Positions 57,101 to 64,000 of a stretch of 64,000 bases of DNA are shown in pieces; within the stretch, counting starts at the first letter, position 1; each line of letters opens with the position of its first letter. Location: assembly GCA_023091665.1 (NCBI GenBank), contig JALJCQ010000007.1, forward strand, positions 1,592,593 to 1,656,592, in the 5' to 3' direction. Both the position numbers and the translations under genes were made by a program. The DNA comes from Pythium myriotylum (taxonomy: Eukaryota > Oomycota > Peronosporomycetes > Pythiales > Pythiaceae). The notes under the pieces were generated by a model. It was not told where the DNA came from, ran no database searches, and saw only the letters and a program-made list of their open reading frames with translations.

Positions 57101-58494
57101 ACGGCATCGACTTCGAAGAGACATTCGCACCCGTCGCCAAGTTCACGTCGATCCGCACCATCCTCAGCATCGCCGCTCGACACAAGCTCATGATCCATCA
57201 GATGGATGTCAAGACGGCGTTCCTGAACGGCAACCTCGACGAAGAAATCTACATGATGCAGCCCGAAGGCTTCGTCGACCAGCGCCACCCCGACTACGTG
57301 TGCAAGCTCAAGCGCTCGCTCTACGGTCTCAAGCAGTCGCCACGCATGTGGAACCAGACCATCGACGCCTTCATGCGCAAGGTCGGCTTCACCAAGTGCG
57401 AGATGGACCACTGCGTGTACGTCAAGCGGAGCGGCTCAGCGATGATCTTCGTGGTGATCTACGTCGACGACCTCATCCTCGCCTGCAACAGCCTCGAGTT
57501 GCTCACGGCGACCAAGCGTGCACTCAGCGAACGCTTCGAGATGTCCGACCTCGGCGAACTCAAGTACTGCCTCGGCATGGAAGTTGATCAAGACTCCAAG
57601 TCCGGCGACGTGACCATGCGGCAGACCAAGTTCCTGCAGTCGATCCTGACCAAGTTCGGCATGCAAGACTGCAAACCAGTGAGGACTCCTCAAGACCCCG
57701 GACTCAAGCTGACCAAGGCCATGTGCGAGGGTGGTTGCAAGCACGAAGACACCATGAAGAACGTGCCGTACCGAAGTGCAGTCGGCGCACTCATGTACCT
57801 CATGGTCGGCACTCGACCAGACCTCGCAGCGGCAGTCGGCACACTCAGCCAGTTCGCCGCGGACCCGTGTCCAACACATTGGCAAGCTCTCAAGCGTGTG
57901 CTCCGGTATCTGCAAGCGACTCAGACGTACGGCCTGCAGTTCTCGGCTTCGCACGATGGAAGACTGGTCGGCTACTCCGACGCCGACTGGGCTGGCGACA
58001 TCGAGTCACGTCGAAGCACCAGCGGCTACGTGTTCATGCTCAACGGCGGGTGCATCAGCTGGCGCAGCAAGAAGCAGCGAACTGTCGCCCTCTCCTCGAC
58101 CGAAGCAGAGTACATGGCTCTATCGGAAGCGATCCAAGAAGCCGTGTGGCTCAAGGCGTTCCTGTGCGAACTCGGCGAAGTTGCAAGCGACCAAGCGCTC
58201 ACGGTGTACGAAGACAACCAAGGTGCCATCGCGTTGGCCAAGAACCCCGAGTTCCACAAGCGCACCAAGCACATCGACATTCGCTACCACTTCGTTCGTG
58301 AGAAGGTCGAGGACGGTCAAGTGTGTCTGCAGTATTGCCCGACCCAAGACATGCTTGCCGACATCATGACCAAGCCGATCCCCACCGTCCAGTTCGACGT
58401 GCTCCGCACCAAGCTTGGTATTCAAGACGCAGTCGAGTCGAGGGGGAGTGTTGAAGATGATGCGCCTCGAACCCCGCGTCATCATTCCAGTTGA
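54133..58494 (+). CDS. Ty1/copia gag-pol polyprotein, complete, 1453 aa
   Basis: The third complete open copy. The frame runs from the ATG in the primer-binding site to the stop in LTR19. All motifs of the reference copy are present: CCHC knuckle near 54853-54895, DSG protease near 55078-55092, integrase D,D35E near 55690-56000, YVDD near 57458-57475, RNase H near 57975-58110. It is shorter than the reference by 10 residues because of a shorter Asn-Gly repeat and acidic linker. It has IYMMQPEGF, placing it with the two copies just upstream, but not their 1-bp deletion, so it could encode the proteins that move them. Private changes occur near the end ([21 protein letters not shown]). Both bounding LTRs are shared with neighbours, so there is no target duplication. 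Confidence 0.97.
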   Translation: MSPSPADSASTDFASPAFAMDSTTPARINKFDGTNFHTWKFKMQMVLEERDVWEVVCGEVKLEQCQTDADRALFKKKSRKALAMICLAMEDSQLPLVRSASGAQDAWSRLEEHFEKKSLANKLFLRRRFFTTMMEEGDDVLTHINKLKTLAEQLDAVGAPVSEDDLVITLLGSLSESYQFLITALESRVDALTWELVTSRLLHEDMKRKEQGGDGATLGQAFMTSDAKPKGRAVKKTGTCNYCGKIGHWAAECHSRVKDNGNGNGNSGGNGNGNGNGNPRQRFQRANLARDEDPGEYLFSVGKTQGKSSQSTAWLVDSGATQHMSRTKQFMMNYKKIDPVDVHLADDGTVQAVGVGDILMSMKTPSGVKKGLLTNVWHIPKLSRNLFSVGRFTEDVAPVTFDKDGCFVMLKGAKRTIGTRIGKGLFKLNMSPVSTEAAHAASARRGRAMSKSYLWHLRLGHIGFSGLEAIVKKDLADGLDIGSVQEWEVCEGCALGKLTRVKFQSGTTKRSANLLDVVYSDVAGPMKTPTFGGMKYFATFTDDKSRLCKLYLMRSKDEVYDKFVEFVNWAENQTGRRVKVLRTDGGGEYQSAKLAKFCRKRGIEHDVTPPYTPQLNGVAERMNRTIGECGRCKLHHANLSDEYWGEAVMTAVEVRNRLPTRAQDLYKSPYEEWYGKKPLLANFKVFGCHAYVHVPKEKRSKFDARAILCRFLGYSDHEKAYRFEEIATGRIVISRDAQFMEDTFDDGKREEPWSKSVEFRDDEDDEDEATDNQDDEDMGEQPASPAPSQRSYERPEWQQGQRSQRPAAPASAQQPNVDYAPGSKRHSRTHSLENLAEPPVEKRYGRVGRTSGATPPPTQGSRTSLEDLSALLTSIEEEGVEDEDEEGEDVQEQGGEDQDYEEFALVVNSGGELPTSFKSAMESDDASNWKEACDSELESLKKNETWDLVPLPAGRKAITSKWVFKVKETAEGLVERYKARLVAKGFLQKYGIDFEETFAPVAKFTSIRTILSIAARHKLMIHQMDVKTAFLNGNLDEEIYMMQPEGFVDQRHPDYVCKLKRSLYGLKQSPRMWNQTIDAFMRKVGFTKCEMDHCVYVKRSGSAMIFVVIYVDDLILACNSLELLTATKRALSERFEMSDLGELKYCLGMEVDQDSKSGDVTMRQTKFLQSILTKFGMQDCKPVRTPQDPGLKLTKAMCEGGCKHEDTMKNVPYRSAVGALMYLMVGTRPDLAAAVGTLSQFAADPCPTHWQALKRVLRYLQATQTYGLQFSASHDGRLVGYSDADWAGDIESRRSTSGYVFMLNGGCISWRSKKQRTVALSSTEAEYMALSEAIQEAVWLKAFLCELGEVASDQALTVYEDNQGAIALAKNPEFHKRTKHIDIRYHFVREKVEDGQVCLQYCPTQDMLADIMTKPIPTVQFDVLRTKLGIQDAVESRGSVEDDAPRTPRHHSS

Positions 58495-58807
58495 AGCTCG
58501 GCAGTTGAAGCTCGGCTGTAGAAGATTCTCCTGCAGAAGATTCTCCGTGGAAGATTCGACATGTGGAAGATTCGACATGTGGAAGATTCTCCGTCTGGTT
58601 CTGGTTTGAATCCAGTGCCACCCATCGACTTCGTTGAAGTATCCACGAAGTCAGTTTATGTTTGCATATGTTTACGATAGGTAGGACATACATTTGATTA
58701 TGGTAGCGTAGGACACACACAGACGGCTTAGAGGTAGCAGCAGCGAACTAAGTCCCGATCAATTCACTTTGCATTTTGCATCCCACCAACCAAGCGACCT
58801 TCCAACA
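58449..58807 (+). repeat. Copia LTR19, shared by two copies, subtype b
   Basis: This is the 3' LTR of the intact copy and 5' LTR of the truncated gag copy on its right. It begins the second copy of the segment that starts at LTR14 (40685). Private change: GAACCCCGCGTC for GAACCCAGCGTC. Confidence 0.95.
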
Positions 58808-58811
58808 GGTT

Positions 58812-59612
58812 ATGAGCCCAAGCCCAGCCGACTCTGCCTCCACCGACTTCGCCTCCCCAGCCTTCGCCATGGATTCGACCACCCCAGCCCGCATCAACAA
58901 GTTCGACGGAACCAACTTCCACACATGGAAGTTCAAGATGCAGATGGTGCTCGAAGAACGCGACGTCTGGGAAGTTGTCTGTGGAGAGGTCAAACTCGAG
59001 CAGTGCCAGACCGACGCGGACCGAGCCCTCTTCAAGAAGAAGTCTCGCAAGGCGCTCGCGATGATCTGTCTCGCGATGGAAGACTCGCAGCTCCCGCTGG
59101 TTCGGTCGGCGAGTGGTGCGCAAGATGCATGGTCAAGACTGGAAGAACACTTCGAGAAGAAGAGCCTTGCCAACAAGCTCTTTCTTCGTCGTCGTTTCTT
59201 CACGACCATGATGGAAGAAGGTGACGATGTGCTCACGCACATCAACAAGCTCAAGACCCTGGCCGAGCAACTCGACGCAGTCGGCGCTCCGGTCAGCGAA
59301 GACGACTTGGTGATCACGCTTCTCGGCAGTCTCAGCGAGTCGTACCAGTTCCTCATCACGGCGTTGGAGTCGCGTGTCGACGCGCTCACGTGGGAACTCG
59401 TGACGTCTCGGCTGCTCCATGAAGACATGAAGCGCAAGGAGCAAGGTGGCGACGGAGCCACGCTTGGCCAAGCGTTCATGACAAGTGACGCGAAGCCCAA
59501 GGGCCGTGCAGTCAAGAAGACTGGCACGTGCAACTACTGCGGCAAGATCGGTCATTGGGCCGCGGAGTGCCACTCGCGTGTCAAGGACAACGGCAACGGC
59601 AGTTCGAGATAG
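58812..59612 (+). pseudogene. Copia gag, truncated after the zinc knuckle (second copy)
   Basis: This duplicates 41048-41848: a 266-codon frame with the same ending Asn-Gly-Asn-Gly-Ser-Ser-Arg-stop, made by joining the GGCAAC repeat to antisense transposase sequence at about 59601. The exact shared breakpoint shows that one event was copied. No gag mutation distinguishes the two copies at the level I could check. Confidence 0.9.
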
Positions 59613-61126
59613 TAGTATTTGCCGGGGGTTTTGATCTTGCCAGACCACTCGCCGGCCGCGTTTGGTTGATCGAGTCTTTTGCTCGCTTTGATGTAGTCGT
59701 ATTTTGTGCTCTCCCATTTCTGGCTCCATATCTCTTTGATTTTTTTAATCACGAAGGTTTCTGAGGGCTGACAGAGATGTGTTGCGTTCGCAGGAAAGTA
59801 TCGCACATCAATGTTTCTTGTCACTAAAACCGCTTTGACCTCAGGTGATGACCCGTGGCCGCTTGCATTGTCCACGAACAATTCTTTCTGTTCGGCAGCG
59901 TGGAGTTGCAGCGGACGTCCTGAATCCACTCACCAAACTTCCGCTTGTCCATCCAACCTTGGGCTGCGAGCGATAACAAATACCCTTCACATCATCTGGC
60001 ACATCCCTGATGGGATAGCTCGATTTGTCGTTTTTGAATATCATCATTGGGGTGCAAAGGCGGGCTGCGCTGCCACCGCATAGTTTGACGACCATCGTCA
60101 TCCCCTCTCCTCCAGACACAACGTCCATGTACTTGATTTCCTCATCACCACGAAACCGAGAGTTTTACCGTTGTCCATGTCCACCATGAAGTGCGTTTCG
60201 TCCATGTTAGTAATCGTATCGTCATCGAGAACCTTTGCATCAAAATCTCTCTTCAGCTGACCAAGGTCGTACGCCCACAGACCGCTCGATAAATTCAGTC
60301 TTGATGGCACTCACACTCTTTATGTTTTTTTTTCTTGGTACGATGTTGCACTTGTCACAGAAGTGTTGGACCCACCGGATATTGATCTTGTCCAAGATGA
60401 GCTTTCCGTCTTTGTCTCTCGTAGCCATGTTGAATTTTCCGATGTTGATGACTGGATGATCCACCTCGCAGCCTGCTCCAACAACCGATGCGAGAGCTTC
60501 ACACCGAGCTTGCGCAGCAAATTGAATTCATCTTTGGGTATGGGTAGATCCACTTGACCCACTCACTAGGCTTTCTACCACAGCGGGTGCGGCCTTTATC
60601 ATCATTTGCTTGACTTGGTTCGGGTGCAGCTGCACCACACTCACGCGCTTCGTCTTCAGGAGCTTATCACGATTGTTCCACCACTGACGAGCTTTTTCTT
60701 GGTTGGCGTGTTTGGTGCAAGAGCGAAAATACGCAGGAAACTGATCGAGTGCGATCGCTCTGAAGTTCGTCTCACCCTTTTTTTCTCTTGTTCAATCACC
60801 CAGAGCACCACTTCTCGCTTGTGTGCCAATGGCACGACATGCTGAGCAACACGATCCCCCTTGGCACGACTACGCTTGGTCGTCACAGGGTTCGAACGTG
60901 TTGCAGGTGGCGTCATCTTGTGCTGGGGGGCTGTTTGGGTGTACCGGGCGTTCGTTTTGCTTGGCTGCCTTCGCCGCAGTGATGTTGCAGGGCTCGCACC
61001 GCACAAAGCCGCCGTATCCTCCCGTGATTGGCGTGCCGCAAAAGACGTGGCAAGCGGCGCCCCGCAACGATCACAACGGTGCGACACATCGCTCGCATCA
61101 TCGGCACAGGTTGGGCACGACTCCAT
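59602..61126 (-). pseudogene. pogo-like DDE transposase remnant (second copy)
   Basis: This duplicates 41838-43363 with the same motifs: CPTC/CDRC cluster near 61080-61126, MDETHF near 60185-60205, FVDNASGHG near 59852-59881, LCQPSET near 59753-59776. I find seven differences, all single-base indels in short homopolymer runs: near 60154, 60275, 60325, 60434, 60584, 61051 and 61061. They move the frameshifts, so the open pieces differ: the Cys cluster is cut short here after CDRCGA, and the part after MDETHF loses frame earlier. Neither copy can be read as a complete protein. Confidence 0.8.
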
Positions 61127-61375
61127 CTTGTGTGTTGCGGTATCGCGGCTTCAGTGAGTTTTGAGAGAGCACAGCACAGACACCAGCGTCCGGCGACAGT
61201 CTGGATACCCCAGTTCTATTTGTGGCATCGCAAGGGCATCGCAATGCCGCACTGATGCAGAGCGATCGTTCTCTCTGATCTTTCTTTGACTGTGAAACCG
61301 CTCCGCTTCAAACTATTCCCGCGGGCACTTTCCTCCGCCAGGAGGCAATCACACATAATGGTCTGAGCAAAACAG
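61127..61375. other. Gap between transposase and gypsy remnants (second copy)
   Basis: This matches 43364-43612 and has no gene that I recognise. Confidence 0.5.
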
Positions 61376-61821
61376 ATGGACGCGCAGACTAATTATCAAC
61401 TCAGACTAATTGCAGTTAACGATGTACTGCCGAGATATATCGGCCCGTTCAAGGTGTTGAAGCGGAGTGGAAACTCCTACAGGGTCGACCTGCCAACACG
61501 GTTGCAGACGCACCCGACGTACTACGTCGGCTCTTCGTCATGAAGAATCCACGGACGAAGAGTCGTCGGAAACAATTCCAAGCGGAGTTGGGGTCGATAT
61601 ACGACTACCCGCAGTCGTGCACGAGAGCGTGCCCGTCATGGACGATTCCTCGGGCGACTCTATCGCGATGCAGGATTCTGCAAGTGGCGTGGCTAGTCCA
61701 CACGGCGAAGCGCCAAGACGCTCGGCACGGCTTGCTCAAGCCCGTCGAAGTTCGACATGGTCGTCGGATGCGACAATAGTGTCGTCAGCACGACCTCGGG
61801 TTACGATTGCCAAACCCGAAG
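61376..61821 (+). pseudogene. Ty3/gypsy integrase C-terminal remnant (second copy)
   Basis: This duplicates 43613-44058: LPRYIGPFKVLKR and THPTYYVG, the same stop, and PRRSARLAQARR in another frame. It is cut by LTR20 at the same base as the first copy is cut by LTR15. The DNA after LTR20 (62181 on) is not an evident continuation of this gypsy element, and there is no matching 5-bp duplication across LTR20. Confidence 0.75.
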
Positions 61822-62180
61822 TGTTGAAGATGATGCGCCTCGAACCCAGCGTCATCATTCCAGTTGAAGCTCGGCAGTTGAAGCTCGGCTGTAGAAGATT
61901 CTCCTGCAGAAGATTCTCCGTGGAAGATTCGACATGTGAAAGATTCGACATGTGGAAGATTCTCCGTCTGGTTCTGGTTTGAATCCAGTGCCACCCATCG
62001 ACTTCGTTGAAGTATCCACGAAGTCAGTTTATGTTTGCATATGTTTACGATAGGTAGGACATACATTTGATTATGGTAGCGTAGGACACACACAGACGGC
62101 TTAGAGGTAGCAGTAGCGAACTAAGTCCCGATCAATTCACTTTGCATTTTGCATCCCACCAACCAAGCGACCTTCCAACA
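61822..62180 (+). repeat. Copia LTR20, right boundary of the copia pile, subtype b
   Basis: A complete LTR with no internal copia sequence on either side: gypsy remnant on the left (CGAAG), unique DNA on the right (GAGAA). It looks like a solo LTR, but the flanks do not match, so its two halves probably come from different insertions. It shares the G-to-A change of LTR14. Confidence 0.93.
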
Positions 62181-62778
62181 GAGAAGCGTCTCAAGTTCCT
62201 CAAGGAAGACGCTCAGTGGAGCACACGGAAGGTCCGTCTCAGTCAAGTCGACTGTCCCTGTCTATTATAGACATGGGTACAAGACCCAAGCAGAAGGCCA
62301 CGAAGATGGCGAGAACGCCGCGTTCGGCGCAGTCGAAGCTTCGACAATGTCCACCGACCTCATCGGTTGCGTTGGACAACGCTCGCATCAAGCCAGAGTG
62401 GCTGGCTCAGTTTGGTGTTGGTACACCGAGCAGTTCTCTGCGGTGTAGCCATCACGCCCGAGCGTGTGGCCGACAACACGAAGTTGTCCGGCAACGTCGT
62501 TGTTCGACTGCCACGGGTATCCCCGCACTCCACGCACTCAGTTGAGTCGCTGGATGAGGCTAGCCAGCCTCTCGAGTACTTGGTAGTACTCGCGGTGGAT
62601 ACCCACCGACCACAGTCTCCAGTATCAGACTGGACCCAGTTCTGGGCACCGTCAAGAGACGAAGTTTGCGAGATCGCATCGTACAGACCTGTACGCTAGC
62701 ACAAGGCAAGAACCCACCGCACTGAGTGTGCGTGCCAAGTTCGGGCTTGCCGCGAGCTCGCAATGGTCATCTGACCAT

Positions 62779-62815
62779 GCCATTTTGGCTTGCCGCCGTT
62801 TGACGGCAAAATGGC
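62779..62815. repeat. Strong inverted repeat (hairpin)
   Basis: GCCATTTTG and CAAAATGGC form a 9-bp stem, with an alternative inner stem TTGCCG/CGGCAA. It is flanked by smaller palindromes: GGTCATCTGACC (62765-62776), GATC-GTCAT-GATC (about 62828-62840) and GGTCG-CTGG-CGACC (about 62843-62856). Confidence 0.6.
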
Positions 62816-63087
62816 CCAGTTTTGGGGGATCGTCATGATCCAGTGGTCGCTGGCGACCGCGCGCACGTCTGCATGCGTCTCATGACGCAGCGAGGTGTTG
62901 CGCCAAGCCGCTGCGGCTCTCGATCAGCCGTTGTCGAAAAATCGACACGCGACTTCGCGCTCATGGTCGCCATGAGTCTGTACCCATTTCCGTGTGGGCC
63001 CTCGGAAATTCCGCACTGGAATAGGCTCGTGATCCTTTTCTAGGGCACGAATGTTCCTAAATTAGGGACAAGGGTGTTCCTCATTTT

Positions 63088-63108
63088 GGGTGGGTGGGTG
63101 GGTGGGGG
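63088..63108 (+). repeat. GGGT tandem tract, G-quadruplex motif
   Basis: Four GGGT units followed by GGGGG, directly outside the gypsy LTR. G-runs separated by single T residues are the classic parallel-quadruplex motif. Confidence 0.8.
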
Positions 63109-63109
63109 A

Positions 63110-63527
63110 TGTAACGGGGTACAAGGTTACACAAGTAGGTTAGGTTGTGTAGGTACATAACGTGTGTGGTCCACTTGGAGGAAAAGCTACCCTAAGTAGT
63201 GACTCTCTTTTATTAGATTCAGTAGGTAATATCCCGGGGTATTAGATACCAGGGATATCAGGTATAGGAGGGACTATTCCCCAGGGGAGTAATCTGAATA
63301 CAGGGAGTTCGCCTTTTGCCAAGTCTTTGGCGCTCGTCGACAGGGGTCGACTCGGAGCGGCTGCTCACGCTTCCTCAAGCGCAGGTGCTGTGTACGGTCG
63401 TGGACCTTTACACTGAATGAAGGTCCACACTCCACAGGGTCGAGCCACCCCCCAAAAAAGTCGATCATTTGTAATCACCGAAATGTAGCCATGTTCGTCA
63501 CAACTGATTTGTAACCCTTGGGTTACA
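63110..63527 (-). repeat. Probable Ty3/gypsy 3' LTR, 418 bp
   Basis: On the minus strand the segment begins TGTAACCC and ends CCCCGTTACA, giving 6-bp terminal inverted repeats of TG...CA type. Minus-strand reading shows AATAAAA near 63211-63217. The upstream gypsy pol stop codon (TAA at 63523-63525) overlaps the first bases. No clear polypurine tract precedes it, and its start lies in a 24-bp palindrome (63507-63530), so the exact left end in element orientation is uncertain. Confidence 0.6.
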
Positions 63528-63860
63528 AATGGGCAATGGCATTTTCAAGTGCTGGTACATCCCGAGCCGTGATGCACGCGCGCATGAGCACATGCACATC
63601 CGTGTACGTGTCCTGGAGTGGCTCCCACGAGTCTTCTTCGGCTTCAAGGCCACCCACCCCACCAAGAGGTCTTGCTGGCGTATGGTGTTGTTGCGGCGAT
63701 GATCGCGGATCCCGCCGACAGCCATGGTAGCCTTTTGGTGGACCACATGGCGTCGGATCTCCTCTGTCTCGTTGAGACTCGCATTGTGACACATTCTATG
63801 GAGAGAAAACGTGGTGGAAGGAGCTCGGCGTTCAAAGAACCCCTTGTCAACGTTCTCGGA
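63523..63860 (-). pseudogene. Ty3/gypsy pol C-terminus with chromodomain, frameshifted
   Basis: On the minus strand, one frame encodes SLNETEEIRRHVVHQKA and then IRQQDLLVGW (about 63660-63790). The adjoining frame continues GLEAEEDSWEPLQDTYTDV and ends AIAHL-stop at 63523. The W-x-GLE-x-EEDSWEPL pattern is the end of a chromodomain, as in chromoviral Ty3/gypsy integrases, where it is thought to guide insertion into chromatin. One frame change near 63660 is required, in a GGTGGGGTGGG run. The start of the domain and the rest of pol would lie to the right; 63861-64000 shows no clear frame. The polarity matches the LTR at 63110-63527. Confidence 0.7.
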
Positions 63861-64000
63861 GTCGCAGTGTAGTCTACTCTGATGACCCCGCGTCCAAAGG
63901 TGTTATACTACAGCATCGCTGACACCTACGCACCTCGACAGTCCCAAAGCTTGTTCCCTGGGGGAATGCTCTCTCCGTTGGGATGGACACGAGTCGGTAT
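63861..64000. other. Right edge, unresolved
   Basis: Probably more of the minus-strand gypsy pol region, but I cannot identify a motif or a continuous frame here. Confidence 0.35.

Larger units (their letters stand above)
62181..63109. other. Unique flank without a recognised gene
   Basis: About 930 bp with no homology to the copia family. Open stretches exist: 62216-62545 (109 codons), 62367-62699 (110 codons, TPERVADNTKLSGNVVVRLP) and 62822-63043 (73 codons). They overlap in different frames and none shows a family motif I know, so I do not call a gene. Between 62763 and 62860 there is a dense cluster of short inverted repeats. The stretch ends in a G-rich run at 63088-63108. Confidence 0.6.

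Noticed and set aside
62367..62699. 110-codon open frame in the unique flank
   Set aside because: It overlaps another frame of similar length, has no recognised motif and no supporting context. It is left as undetermined rather than called a gene.
63110..63527. Gypsy LTR read in plus orientation with the G-rich run as polypurine tract
   Set aside because: The chromodomain pol end runs into it from the minus strand with its stop at the LTR edge, and minus-strand reading gives the poly(A)-like AATAAAA. The G-run contains regular T residues.

Overview
The window is almost entirely a self-nested pile of one Ty1/copia LTR retrotransposon family. From base 1 to 62180 I can assign nearly every base to this element, to two copies of one non-copia segment, or to one small DNA transposon. 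No convincing host gene is visible. The host is eukaryotic and most likely an oomycete. The LTR carries a 14-nt Inr+FPR-like core promoter of the oomycete type, the right edge holds a chromodomain-type Ty3/gypsy pol end of a kind common in stramenopiles, and a pogo-like DDE transposase is present. Host assignment is an inference.

The element: a 359-bp LTR (TGTTG...CAACA) is followed with no gap by a primer-binding site complementary to the anticodon arm of tRNA-Met (half-tRNA priming). One gag-pol frame of about 1450-1463 codons runs through the polypurine tract and stops 46 nt inside the 3' LTR. Order: gag, CCHC knuckle, Asn-Gly repeat, DSG protease, HHCC/DDE integrase, acidic linker, YVDD reverse transcriptase, RNase H. 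Complete open frames lie at 9090-13463 (-), 36339-40730 (+) and 54133-58494 (+). The frame at 1-4172 (-) is open but cut by the window edge.

Layout: 1-13825 is minus-strand, with two tandem truncated units joined at one pol site. 13826-30693 is a nest: a plus element (15752-16592 and 26671-30693) is split by a minus element (16593-17856 and 22893-26670), which is split by a plus element (17857-22892). Both splits have perfect 5-bp target duplications (AAGCG, GGACA). 30694-44058 is a plus-strand chain of elements sharing LTRs, with a 472-bp inverted-repeat transposon at 34955-35426 and a foreign segment (DDE transposase, gypsy integrase tail) at 41838-44058. 44059-58448 holds a plus element split at 47729-52749 by a minus relative (duplication AGCGG), then an intact copy. 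58449-62180 repeats 40685-44417. 62181-64000 leaves the copia pile: about 930 bp without a recognisable gene, then a minus-strand gypsy LTR and the chromodomain end of its pol.

Nested insertion, LTR-to-LTR exchange and unequal crossing-over together explain most junctions. Several flanks do not match, and the two copies of the foreign segment differ mainly by homopolymer indels, so sequencing error or misassembly remains possible.
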